From: Pseudomonas fluorescens
GTDB taxonomy: Bacteria; Pseudomonadota; Gammaproteobacteria; Pseudomonadales; Pseudomonadaceae
NCBI RefSeq assembly: GCF_019212185.1
Contig: NZ_CP078138.1
Location: forward strand, 3,950,501-4,014,500
DNA length: 64,000 nucleotides
Reading direction: 5' to 3'
Positions 25,508 to 33,531 of the stretch are shown here, in pieces. A program made the translations under genes and the position numbers. The first letter of the stretch is position 1. The number at the start of each line of letters is the position of its first letter. The notes beneath the pieces were generated by a model. The model made no database searches. It had not been told where the DNA came from and saw nothing but the letters and a program-made list of their open reading frames with translations.

Positions 25508-26533
25508 ATGGTGTTGAACAAACGTGTCACCGCAGTGCTGTTCGCCGGCCTGCTGAGCGCGACCAGCCAAGCGTTGATGGCCGCTGAAAGCGTCAACTTC
25601 GTCAGCTGGGGCGGGAGTACCCAGGATGCGCAGAAGCAGGCCTGGGCCGACCCGTTCAGCAAGGCCAGCGGCATCACCGTGGTCCAGGACGGCCCGACCG
25701 ACTACGGCAAACTCAAGGCCATGGTCGAAAGCGGCAACGTGCAGTGGGACGTGGTCGACGTTGAGGCCGACTTCGCCCTGCGCGCCGCCGCCGAAGGCCT
25801 GCTCGAACCCCTCGACTTCAACGTCATCGACCGCAGCAAGATCGACCCGCGTTTCGTCTCCGATCACGGCGTCGGCTCGTTCTTCTTTTCCTTCGTCCTC
25901 GGCTACAACGAAGGCAAGCTGGGCGCCAACAAGCCCCAGGACTGGACTGCGCTGTTCGACACCAAGACCTACCCCGGCAAACGCGCTCTCTACAAATGGC
26001 CCAGCCCCGGCGTGCTCGAGTTGGCGCTGCTGGCCGACGGCGTAGCGGCCGACAAGCTGTATCCGCTGGATCTGGATCGCGCCTTCAAGAAACTCGACAC
26101 CATCAAAAAAGACATCGTCTGGTGGGGCGGCGGCGCGCAGTCGCAACAGCTGCTGGCCTCGGGCGAAGCGAGCATGGGCCAGTTCTGGAACGGCCGCATC
26201 CACGCCCTGCAAGAAGACGGCGCGCCGGTTGGCGTGAGCTGGAAACAGAACCTGGTCATGGCCGATATCCTGGTCATCCCCAAGGGCTCGAAAAACAAGG
26301 ACGCGGCCATGAAGTTCCTGGCCAACGCCAGCAGCGCCAAGGGTCAGGCCGACTTCTCCAACCTCACCGCCTATGCGCCGGTCAACATCGACAGCGTGGC
26401 GCGCCTGGATTCGGTACTGGCGCCCAACCTGCCAACGGCCTACGCCAAGGACCAGATCACTCTTGATTTCGCGTACTGGGCCAAAAACGGCCAGGCCATC
26501 GCGACACGGTGGAACGAATGGCTGGTCAAATGA
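25508..26533 (+). CDS. ABC transporter substrate-binding protein, PotD/spermidine-putrescine type
   Basis: 341 residues with a signal peptide ending near ALMA-AES and a family-1 binding fold: VNFVSWGGSTQDAQKQAW, NVQWDVVDVEADFALRAAAEG, KRALYKWPSPGVLELALLADG. This group serves polyamines, opines and related organic cations; the acidic residues that fix a polyamine cannot be judged by eye. The ATG at 25508 lies 2 bases into an AAAAATGGTG context with GAGGG upstream. First gene of a four-gene importer; its stop overlaps the next start (ATGA). Confidence 0.9.
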   Translation: MVLNKRVTAVLFAGLLSATSQALMAAESVNFVSWGGSTQDAQKQAWADPFSKASGITVVQDGPTDYGKLKAMVESGNVQWDVVDVEADFALRAAAEGLLEPLDFNVIDRSKIDPRFVSDHGVGSFFFSFVLGYNEGKLGANKPQDWTALFDTKTYPGKRALYKWPSPGVLELALLADGVAADKLYPLDLDRAFKKLDTIKKDIVWWGGGAQSQQLLASGEASMGQFWNGRIHALQEDGAPVGVSWKQNLVMADILVIPKGSKNKDAAMKFLANASSAKGQADFSNLTAYAPVNIDSVARLDSVLAPNLPTAYAKDQITLDFAYWAKNGQAIATRWNEWLVK

Positions 26534-27462
26534 AAATGACGGTTCCTGCATCCCGTCCATCCACGTCTGCCGGGAGCGCCGCTGGCGCTGCCGGCCAGGC
26601 CTCTGCGATGAATCAATCACCGACCCTGGCCCAGCGCTGGCGCGGTTCTAGCAACCTGCTCCCGGCGCTGCTGTTCCTCGGCCTGTTCTTTCTCGCGCCA
26701 CTGATCGGCCTGCTGCTGCGTGGCGTGCTGGAGCCGGTGCCGGGGCTGGGCAACTACGAGCAACTGTTCGCCAACTCGGCCTATGCCCGGGTCCTGCTCA
26801 ACACCTTCTCGGTGGCCGGCCTGGTGACCATTTTCAGCCTGTTGCTGGGCTTTCCGCTGGCCTGGGCAATCACCCTGGTGCCCCGGGGCTGGGGACGCTG
26901 GATCCTCAACATCGTGCTGCTGTCGATGTGGACCAGCCTGCTGGCCCGCACCTATTCCTGGCTGGTGCTGCTGCAAGCCTCGGGAGTGATCAACAAGACC
27001 CTGATGGCCCTGGGCATCATCGATCAGCCGCTGGAAATGGTGCATAACCTGACCGGTGTGGTGATCGGCATGAGCTACATCATGATCCCGTTCATCGTGC
27101 TGCCGTTGCAGGCGACCATGCAGGCCATCGACCCGATGATCCTGCAGGCCGGTTCCATCTGCGGTGCCAGCCCCTGGACCAACTTCTTCCGGGTGTTCCT
27201 GCCGCTGTGCCGGCCGGGGCTATTTTCCGGCGGGCTGATGGTGTTCGTGATGTCCCTCGGTTACTACGTGACCCCGGCCCTGCTCGGCGGCGCGCAGAAC
27301 ATGATGCTGCCCGAGTTCATCATTCAGCAGGTGCAGTCGTTCCTCAACTGGGGCCTGGCCAGCGCCGGCGCCGCATTGCTGATCGTGATCACCCTGGTGC
27401 TGTTTTACTTCTACCTGAAGCTGCAACCGGAATCCCCGGTTGGCGCCAGTAACGCGAGGTAA
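26530..27462 (+). CDS. ABC transporter permease, PotB type
   Basis: 310 residues. After a 35-residue hydrophilic, Ala/Ser-rich tail come six hydrophobic helices starting LLPALLFLGLFFLAPLIGLLLRGV, and the EAA-like loop AGSICGASPWTNFFRVFLPLCRPG. The start overlaps the binding-protein stop. Alternative starts downstream (26536, 26608) would only trim the hydrophilic tail. Forms the membrane channel with the next gene product. Confidence 0.9.
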   Translation: MKMTVPASRPSTSAGSAAGAAGQASAMNQSPTLAQRWRGSSNLLPALLFLGLFFLAPLIGLLLRGVLEPVPGLGNYEQLFANSAYARVLLNTFSVAGLVTIFSLLLGFPLAWAITLVPRGWGRWILNIVLLSMWTSLLARTYSWLVLLQASGVINKTLMALGIIDQPLEMVHNLTGVVIGMSYIMIPFIVLPLQATMQAIDPMILQAGSICGASPWTNFFRVFLPLCRPGLFSGGLMVFVMSLGYYVTPALLGGAQNMMLPEFIIQQVQSFLNWGLASAGAALLIVITLVLFYFYLKLQPESPVGASNAR

Positions 27463-27468
27463 GCCGTC

Positions 27469-28278
27469 ATGCTCCTGACTCCCAATGCGATGAGCCGGCG
27501 GATGCGCTTCGGCCTATACGCCACCACCGGTTTGATCGGCCTGTTCCTGCTGCTGCCGATCGTGTTTATCGTCCTGCTGTCGTTCGGTTCCTCGCAATGG
27601 CTGGTGTTCCCGCCTCCGGGCTGGACCCTGAAATGGTACGGCCAGTTCTTCTCCAATGCCGACTGGATGAACGCCGCCATGGCGAGCCTCAAGGTGGCGC
27701 TGCTGACCACCTTCTTTGCGGTCGCCCTCGGCCTGCCGACCGCCTTCGCCCTGGTGCGCGGGCGCTTTCCCGGCCGGGAAATGCTCTACGGCCTGTTCAC
27801 CCTGCCGATGATTGTGCCGCTGGTGATCATCGCCGTGGCGGTTTACGCGCTATTCCTAAAACTGGGGTACACCGGGACCATGTTCGCCTTTGTGGTCAGC
27901 CACGTGATCGTCGCGTTGCCATTCACCATTATCTCGATCATCAACTCGCTGAAGCTGTTCGACCAGTCGATCGAAGACGCCGCCGTCATCTGCGGCGCCT
28001 CGCGGTTGCAGGCGGTGTTCAAGGTGACCTTTCCGGCGATCCGCCCGGGCATGGTCGCCGGCGCCCTCTTCGCCTTCCTCGTGTCCTGGGATGAAGTGGT
28101 GCTCAGCGTAATGATGGCCAGCCCGACCCTGCAAACCCTTCCCGTGAAAATGTGGACCACCCTGCGCCAGGACCTGACCCCGGTGATCGCCGTCGCTTCG
28201 ACGCTGCTGATCGGCCTTTCGGTATTGGTCATGGTGATCGCCGCCGCCCTTCGCCGGCGCAACGAAATCAGCGCCTGA
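27469..28278 (+). CDS. ABC transporter permease, PotC type
   Basis: 269 residues, six helices, with FGLYATTGLIGLFLLLPIVFIVLLSF as the first and an EAA loop EDAAVICGASRLQAVFKVTFPAIRPG. Partner of the PotB-type permease, separated from it by 6 bases. Highly hydrophobic and in frame with no anomalies. Confidence 0.93.
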   Translation: MLLTPNAMSRRMRFGLYATTGLIGLFLLLPIVFIVLLSFGSSQWLVFPPPGWTLKWYGQFFSNADWMNAAMASLKVALLTTFFAVALGLPTAFALVRGRFPGREMLYGLFTLPMIVPLVIIAVAVYALFLKLGYTGTMFAFVVSHVIVALPFTIISIINSLKLFDQSIEDAAVICGASRLQAVFKVTFPAIRPGMVAGALFAFLVSWDEVVLSVMMASPTLQTLPVKMWTTLRQDLTPVIAVASTLLIGLSVLVMVIAAALRRRNEISA

Positions 28279-28295
28279 GCGCAGAGGAGTACGAC

Positions 28296-29450
28296 ATGAG
28301 TGCAGTGATCAAAGACAGCGCCCAGCACAACGACCAGCCACTGGTCAGCCTGCGTAACCTGAACAAGCACTACGGCGACTTTGCCGCCGTGGACAATATC
28401 TCGCTGGACATCAAGGACGGTGAGTTCCTGACCTTCCTCGGCTCCAGTGGCTCGGGCAAAAGCACCACCCTGTCGATGCTCGCCGGCTTTGAAACGCCGA
28501 GCAGCGGCGAGATCCTGGTCAACGGCCAGTCGCTGGTCAACGTGCCACCGCACAAACGCGACATCGGCATGGTGTTCCAGCGTTACTCGCTGTTCCCCCA
28601 TCTGTCGGTGCGCGACAACATCGCCTTCCCTTTGCAGATTCGCAAACTGGCGGCCGCTGAACGCGAGCGCCGGGTCGACGCGATGCTCAAGCTGGTGCAA
28701 CTGGACAAATTTGCCCATCGCCGCCCTTCGCAACTGTCCGGCGGTCAGCAACAGCGGGTGGCCATCGCCCGTGCACTGGTCTACGAACCACGCATCCTGC
28801 TGATGGACGAACCCCTCGGCGCGCTGGACAAGAAACTTCGCGAAGACCTGCAGGACGAACTGCGCCAGCTGCACCGGCGCCTGGGCATCACCATCGTCTA
28901 CGTGACCCACGACCAGGAAGAAGCCATGCGCCTGTCGCAACGCATCGCAATCTTCAGCCACGGCAAAATCGTCGGCCTGGGCAGCGGCTACGACCTGTAC
29001 CAGAACCCACCGAACGCCTTTGTCGCCTCGTTCCTCGGCAACTCCAACTTCCTCCGGCTCAAGGCCCAGGGCAACGCGGCGGCCTCCTTCGAAGGCCAAC
29101 CGCTGTCGATCCGCCTGACCGCCGGCCTGCAGACCGAGCAGGATGTCCTGCTGATGGTCCGCCCGGAAAAAGCCCTGGCCCTGAGCGTCGCCCAGGCCGC
29201 CGAAGAACCGCTGGCCGCCGGCTGGAACGAAGTCTCGGCGAAAGTGGTGGAAGTGTTGTTCCTCGGTGAAAGCCAGACCTGCAGCGTGGTGACGTCCGGC
29301 GGCACCTCGATGACCGTCAAGGCGCTGTCCGCTGCCGGCATGCCGCTCAAGGCCGGAGATCCGGTGCGGGTGCGCTGGGCCACGGCGGATGCCTGTGTGT
29401 ACACCGAATGGGCGGAAAGCGATTTGAACAAGGCCGCTGGGGCGCATTGA
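28296..29450 (+). CDS. ABC transporter ATP-binding protein, PotA type
   Basis: 384 residues: ATPase with Walker A GSSGSGKST near 50, Q-loop [40 protein letters not shown] and YVTHDQEEAM, then a C-terminal TOBE domain (from about 285: LMVRPEKALALSV) that helps regulate or fit the permeases. The ATG at 28296 follows AGAGGAG. Last gene of the importer operon, with a strong terminator 39 bases downstream. Confidence 0.95.
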   Translation: MSAVIKDSAQHNDQPLVSLRNLNKHYGDFAAVDNISLDIKDGEFLTFLGSSGSGKSTTLSMLAGFETPSSGEILVNGQSLVNVPPHKRDIGMVFQRYSLFPHLSVRDNIAFPLQIRKLAAAERERRVDAMLKLVQLDKFAHRRPSQLSGGQQQRVAIARALVYEPRILLMDEPLGALDKKLREDLQDELRQLHRRLGITIVYVTHDQEEAMRLSQRIAIFSHGKIVGLGSGYDLYQNPPNAFVASFLGNSNFLRLKAQGNAAASFEGQPLSIRLTAGLQTEQDVLLMVRPEKALALSVAQAAEEPLAAGWNEVSAKVVEVLFLGESQTCSVVTSGGTSMTVKALSAAGMPLKAGDPVRVRWATADACVYTEWAESDLNKAAGAH

Positions 29451-29488
29451 TTGTTTGCTGGCTGAGCGTTAGCCAAGTGTCACCCTCG

Positions 29489-29526
29489 GGTCATCGCAAC
29501 GTCGGGTTGCGGTGGCCTTTTTTTTC
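29489..29526 (+). terminator. Rho-independent terminator of the PotD-type operon
   Basis: GGTCATCGCAAC pairs with GTTGCGGTGGCC (two G-T pairs) across GTCGG and is followed directly by nine T residues. Confidence 0.92.
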
Positions 29527-29710
29527 GTGTGGTGGGTGCATTTTTGAACTGTAGGTGTTGCCCGGGCGGCGTTCCGTTGCTCGCGATGGCATTTTTCCGG
29601 TGTACATATTCAATCCCTGCAGTAACGCTCTACTGGAGGCGCTAGCCTGCTGGCGATGGTCGTTAACGATGACGCAGTTGTCCTGAATACGCGCGGCGGT
29701 CTCAGGCTCT

Positions 29711-29735
29711 TCGCGAGCAGGCTCGCTCCTACAGG
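29711..29735. repeat. REP element
   Basis: TCGCGAGCAGGCTCGCTCC followed by TACAGG, same family as the copies at 6.5 kb and 41.3 kb. It abuts the kinase remnant, so REP-associated deletion may have created the remnant. Confidence 0.75.
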
Positions 29736-29920
29736 TGCAGAAAATCGACGCCCTGGGCAAGCTCACCGGCGGCATCGCCCACGCCCTCAACCGCCAGCCC
29801 TCCCTTGACGATGGCATGCAGATGCTGGTCAAGCCGTTCCAGATCAGCGAACGGCTGGTCAAGGTCCGCGACGCCCTCGCTGAGGCCCGCAGTGCCGGTG
29901 CTGATCGAGCCGAGGGCTGA
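29735..29920 (+). pseudogene. Collapsed hybrid histidine kinase gene (H-box joined to receiver tail)
   Basis: Sixty-one codons in one frame. The first part, QKIDALGKLTGGIAHALN, is a HWE/NtrB-style dimerisation box with its histidine. The next part, MQMLVKPFQISERLVKVRDAL, is the end of a receiver domain (conserved K-P-F). The ATPase domain and most of the receiver are gone, so this is a large in-frame internal deletion. The intact hybrid kinase at 48075 has closely similar segments in both places, suggesting the same family. There is no start signal beyond the flanking REP. Confidence 0.75.
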
Positions 29921-29955
29921 CTCGCGGCTGGGGGATCCCGGCGTAACCGCTTGGT

Positions 29956-30507
29956 TCAATAGCGGTGACGCTGAAGCAGCATCCGGCTCAAGGTGTTGTC
30001 ACGCACCCAATAGTGATGAAACAGGCCCGCCGCTGCGTGCAGGCCGATCAGCCAATAACCGCTGCTGCCCAGCAGTTCATGCCAGTACTTGAGGCGCTTG
30101 GCCAGGTCCGGATCGACGCCCACCGGCGCTGGCAGGTGGAAGCCGAAGTAGGGAAACCCTTTGTCGCCAGCGGCCAGCATCAGCCATGCAAGGATTGGCG
30201 TGGCGATCATCAGCCCGTACAGCGCCAGGTGCATCAGATGGGAGAGACCGGTTTGCCAGGCGCGCGGCTTCGGGATGATCGGCGGGCGCGGGGTCAGGCG
30301 GCCGAGCAAACGCAGCCACACCAGGGCAAAGATACTCAGGCCGAACAAGCCATGAAAACCCATCAGCAAACTCCGTGCGCTGCTGCCTCTGGGCAGCATG
30401 CCTTTGAGCTCGACGCTGGCATAGACGCCGACGAACAGCGCGAGCATCAGCCAGTGCAGGATGATCGACAGGTTTGCATAACGGGTGACGGCGGCGTTGC
30501 GGGTCAT
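29956..30507 (-). CDS. Cytochrome b561
   Basis: 183 residues, four membrane helices with paired histidines for two b hemes: HWLMLALFVGVYAS (helix 1), GFHGLFGLSIFALVWLRLL, LSHLMHLALYGLMIATPILAW and LIGLHAAAGLFHHYWVRDNTL. Such proteins move electrons from the quinol pool to periplasmic acceptors or superoxide. Start ATG at 30507 follows GAGGCGCTT. Divergent from the hemolysin-family operon; the shared 204-base gap carries two opposed regulator boxes, so it may be co-regulated by that operon's two-component system. Confidence 0.9.
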   Translation of the reverse strand: MTRNAAVTRYANLSIILHWLMLALFVGVYASVELKGMLPRGSSARSLLMGFHGLFGLSIFALVWLRLLGRLTPRPPIIPKPRAWQTGLSHLMHLALYGLMIATPILAWLMLAAGDKGFPYFGFHLPAPVGVDPDLAKRLKYWHELLGSSGYWLIGLHAAAGLFHHYWVRDNTLSRMLLQRHRY

Positions 30508-30601
30508 AAGCGCCTCGTGATGGGGTGAGCGACGGCCTCGTGATTCGGCCGTCTCGAATCGGTTGCAGGACAACCCGACGGTGCCACCCTGCCCTGACTG
30601 C

Positions 30602-30662
30602 CTTAAGCCAATCTGAAGACGGTCAAATCATTAACCTTTTTTCACCTTCAGACTTCGTTAAG
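30602..30662. promoter_or_regulatory. Two opposed QseB/PmrA-type boxes between cytochrome b561 and the hemolysin-family operon
   Basis: The + strand has CTTAAG-CCAAT-CTGAAG at 30602-30618; the - strand has CTTAAC-GAAGT-CTGAAG at 30662-30646. Each is a direct repeat of a 6-base half-site with 11-base period, the form bound by OmpR-type PmrA/QseB regulators (YTTAAK-N5-YTTAAK). The operon 50 bases downstream ends with genes for exactly this kind of regulator. Confidence 0.7.
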
Positions 30663-30711
30663 AAAGGGACCGGATACTCCGCTCAAACCTATTGAGGGAG
30701 GCGTCCTGCCC

Positions 30712-31389
30712 ATGCCCGATCCTGACTGGAACCTATCCCTGCCCCTGCACTTCGGCGAGGCCGAAACACCGCAGATGAGCCTATCCGGTGCTGTGGCCGG
30801 CGATCCGCAGCGAGCGCTGTTCGAGGCCTTCATCCAACAGCGCTTTCGCAAGGCGCATGGCGCCGATATCCGGCAGTTCATGCCTGAGTTGTTCGGCGTG
30901 CAAAACAGCAGCGGCCAGCTGTGCGCGGTTGCCGGCGTACGTCGGGCGCATCTTGAATCGCTGTTTCTCGAGCGCTACCTGGACGATCCCATCGAACCTC
31001 TGATCAGTGCCACCGCCGAACGTCCCGTGCCACGACAGGACATCGTCGAAGTCGGCAACCTCGCCGCCAGCGACACCGGCAGCGCACGCCTGAGCATCAT
31101 CGCCATCACCTACCTGCTCGCCATGGGCGGCCTGGAATGGGTGACGTTTACCGGCAACATCGGTCTGGTCAACAGCTTTCATCGCCTGGGCCTGAAGCCG
31201 GTCACGCTGTGCGCCGCCGACCCGGAGCGCCTTGGTGAAGATCGCCACCACTGGGGCAGTTACTACGAGAGCAAACCCTGGGTACACGTCGGCAACATCC
31301 GCGCCGGCTTCATCCATTTACGCAACATTGGACTGTTCACCCGGCTGGGATTGCCAACTTCGCTTGAAGGGGCCTTCCATGTCGCTTGA
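30712..31389 (+). CDS. Thermostable hemolysin (delta-VPH) family protein
   Basis: 225 residues matching the thermostable-hemolysin family named after Vibrio delta-VPH. Seen: RALFEAFIQQRFRKAHGADI, LEVGN-type segment (IVEVGNLAASDTGSARLSIIA) and NIGLVNSFHRLGLKP. The middle resembles a GNAT acyltransferase core, and there is no signal peptide or membrane helix. I read it as a possible N-acyltransferase rather than a pore-former; the name is historical. First gene of a seven-gene run with overlapping ends; its stop overlaps the next start by 11 bases. Confidence 0.82.
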   Translation: MPDPDWNLSLPLHFGEAETPQMSLSGAVAGDPQRALFEAFIQQRFRKAHGADIRQFMPELFGVQNSSGQLCAVAGVRRAHLESLFLERYLDDPIEPLISATAERPVPRQDIVEVGNLAASDTGSARLSIIAITYLLAMGGLEWVTFTGNIGLVNSFHRLGLKPVTLCAADPERLGEDRHHWGSYYESKPWVHVGNIRAGFIHLRNIGLFTRLGLPTSLEGAFHVA

Positions 31390-32860
31390 ACTGCAACGCT
31401 TCCAGGAAACCTTGCGCGACCACGCCGGGCGCAACGACGGCCGTGTCGCCCTTTGGGGCGACACACTGAAAATCGACTACACCACGCTCTACGCCGAATT
31501 GCTCTATCGCCAGGAGCGTTTGCGCGATGAGCAGGTGCAGGTCATCGCCCTCGCGCTGGATAACGGCGTCGAAGCGATGCTCTGGGACCTGGCGATCCTG
31601 TTCGAGGGCCTGACCTGCGTCAGCCTGCCACCGTTTTTCAGTGCGGCGCAGCGGGCCCATTGCCTTGAGCAGAGCCAGGCCGAACGGGTGATTGCCGAGC
31701 CGCACCTGCACGCCGAACTGTCGGCTGCCGGCTACGAGGCACGGGGGGAATTCTGGTGTCGCGCCTTCACCGGAGCCAGCCTCCTGCCCGCCGGCACCGC
31801 CAAACTGACCTTCACCTCCGGCACCACCGGCACCCCCAAAGGCGTGTGCCTGAGCGCCGACAGCCTGCTACGGGTCGCGCGGGAGCTGGAGCAAGCCAGT
31901 CACGCCAAGGCTCCACAGCACCATGTGGCGCTGCTGCCGCTGGCGATTTTGCTGGAGAATCTTGGCTGTTACGCGGCGCTGTACGCTGCGGCGACACTGA
32001 GCCTGCCGAGTCAGAAAACCCTTGGCCTGCAGGGCGCCAGTGGCGTCGATGCGCCGCGCTTGCTTGGCTATCTGGCCAGCCGTCAGCCCGAAAGCCTGAT
32101 TCTGGTGCCGCAGTTGCTGTTGCTGCTGGTCAGTGCCGCCGAACAGCGCGCCTTCAATCCGCACACCCTGCGTTTTGCCGCCGTGGGTGGTGCGCGGGTG
32201 GCCGAGGACTTGCTGCGCCGCGCGCAACGGGTCGGCATTGCGGTTTATGAAGGCTATGGCTTGTCCGAGTGCGCGTCGGTGGTCTGCCTCAACCGCCCCG
32301 ACGCCGAACGTCCGGGCAGCGTCGGCCGACCGCTGCCCCATGTCGAAGTGCGCCTGGCCGAGGACGGCGAAGTGTTGATCAAGGGCTCGCTGCTGCTCGG
32401 TTATCTGGGTGAGCCGCTGGCCGGCGAAGACTGGTGGCCGAGCGGTGATCTGGGCGAGTTCGATGCTGACGGTTTTCTCTACCTGAAGGGCCGCAAGAAA
32501 CATCAGTTCGTCACCAGTTACGGGCGCAACGTCAACCCGGAATGGGTCGAGTCGGAGCTGACCCAGCGCAGCCTCATCGCCCAGGCGTTCGTCCATGGCG
32601 AAGCCCTGCCGCGCAACCACGCCCTGCTTTGGCCGCATCGTGCGGAGTGCACCGATGCCGAACTGGCAGCCGCCGTGGCCGAGGCCAATGCAGCCTTGCC
32701 CGATTACGCCCAGGTCCATCACTGGACACGTTTGCCACACCCCTTCAGCGCCGCCAACGGTTTGCTGACTGCCAACGGACGCCCGCGTCGCGAGGCCATT
32801 CTCGCGTTGTACCGCGAGCATCTGACCGAATCCGCCCTTTACGAGGAATCCCCATCATGA
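31379..32860 (+). CDS. AMP-binding acyl-adenylating enzyme (short acyl-CoA synthetase-like)
   Basis: 493 residues of the ANL superfamily. Motifs: LTFTSGTTGTPKGV (144-157), YEGYGLSECASV, SGDLGEFDADGFLYLKGRKK (hinge region). The substrate pocket region is long-chain-synthetase-like. In the last motif, NGLLTANGRPRR, the position usually held by the A10 lysine (NGLLTPTxKxxR) seems to be Arg; this is judged by eye. It probably activates a fatty or other acid as adenylate, then CoA thioester. Translationally coupled on both sides. Confidence 0.87.
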   Translation: MSLELQRFQETLRDHAGRNDGRVALWGDTLKIDYTTLYAELLYRQERLRDEQVQVIALALDNGVEAMLWDLAILFEGLTCVSLPPFFSAAQRAHCLEQSQAERVIAEPHLHAELSAAGYEARGEFWCRAFTGASLLPAGTAKLTFTSGTTGTPKGVCLSADSLLRVARELEQASHAKAPQHHVALLPLAILLENLGCYAALYAAATLSLPSQKTLGLQGASGVDAPRLLGYLASRQPESLILVPQLLLLLVSAAEQRAFNPHTLRFAAVGGARVAEDLLRRAQRVGIAVYEGYGLSECASVVCLNRPDAERPGSVGRPLPHVEVRLAEDGEVLIKGSLLLGYLGEPLAGEDWWPSGDLGEFDADGFLYLKGRKKHQFVTSYGRNVNPEWVESELTQRSLIAQAFVHGEALPRNHALLWPHRAECTDAELAAAVAEANAALPDYAQVHHWTRLPHPFSAANGLLTANGRPRREAILALYREHLTESALYEESPS

Positions 32861-33531
32861 GTTTTTTCGACACCCTGCAAGAATCCACCCAGCAGGAACG
32901 CCATGAGTTGTTCAATCTGCCGATCATCCGCGATGCCCTGCAAGGCGAGGTCAGCCTGGAGAGTTATCGGGCATTTCTCGCTCAGGCCTACTACCACGTG
33001 CGCCACACCGTGCCCCTGATGATGGCCTGTGGCGCACGCCTGCCGACTCGCCTGGAGTGGCTGCGCAAGGCGGTGTGCGAGTACATCGAGGACGAGTATG
33101 GCCATGAACAGTGGGTACTCAATGATATCGCCGCCTGTGGCGGTGATCGCGACGCCGTTCAGGACGGCCAGCCGTCGCTGCCGATCGAACTGATGGTCAG
33201 TTTTCTATACGACCAGATCGCCCGGGGTAACCCGGTGGGACTGTTCGGCATGGTCAACGTGCTCGAGGGCACCAGTATCGCCCTGGCTACCCACGCGGCG
33301 GGCAGCATTCGCGAACGCCTGGCGCTGCCGGAAAGCGCCTTCAGCTACCTCAATTCCCACGGTTCGCTGGACATCGAACACATGCACACCTACCGCCGTC
33401 TGATGAACACACTGCAGGATCCGGACGACCAGGCGGCGGTGATCCACGCCTCGAAAGTCGTCTATCGCCTCTACAGCGATATGTTCCGTGGCCTGCCGCG
33501 CGACGTGGAGACTCAGCATGCAGCTGCATGA
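32857..33531 (+). CDS. Heme-oxygenase-like diiron/TenA-fold redox enzyme
   Basis: 224 residues, all-helical TenA/heme-oxygenase-like fold. Candidate iron ligands are visible in the order expected for heme-oxygenase-like diiron oxidases (UndA, CADD, SznF type): E80-x2-H83 (EDEYGHEQW), E138 (VLEGTS) and H168-x3-D172-x2-H175 (NSHGSLDIEHMH). Such enzymes use O2 to decarboxylate, desaturate or N-oxygenate small substrates. The TenA thiaminase lacks this ligand set, so a redox role fits better. Start overlaps the upstream stop (ATGA). Confidence 0.82.
   Translation: MSFFDTLQESTQQERHELFNLPIIRDALQGEVSLESYRAFLAQAYYHVRHTVPLMMACGARLPTRLEWLRKAVCEYIEDEYGHEQWVLNDIAACGGDRDAVQDGQPSLPIELMVSFLYDQIARGNPVGLFGMVNVLEGTSIALATHAAGSIRERLALPESAFSYLNSHGSLDIEHMHTYRRLMNTLQDPDDQAAVIHASKVVYRLYSDMFRGLPRDVETQHAAA

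Noticed and set aside
27843..29447. 534-codon minus-strand open frame
   Set aside because: Antisense to the ABC permease and ATPase genes of the PotD-type operon, which are clearly coding on the other strand.
30712..31389. Reading the thermostable-hemolysin gene as a true secreted hemolysin
   Set aside because: It has no signal peptide or membrane-inserting segment and sits in an acyl-processing operon; the family name comes from an old Vibrio activity.
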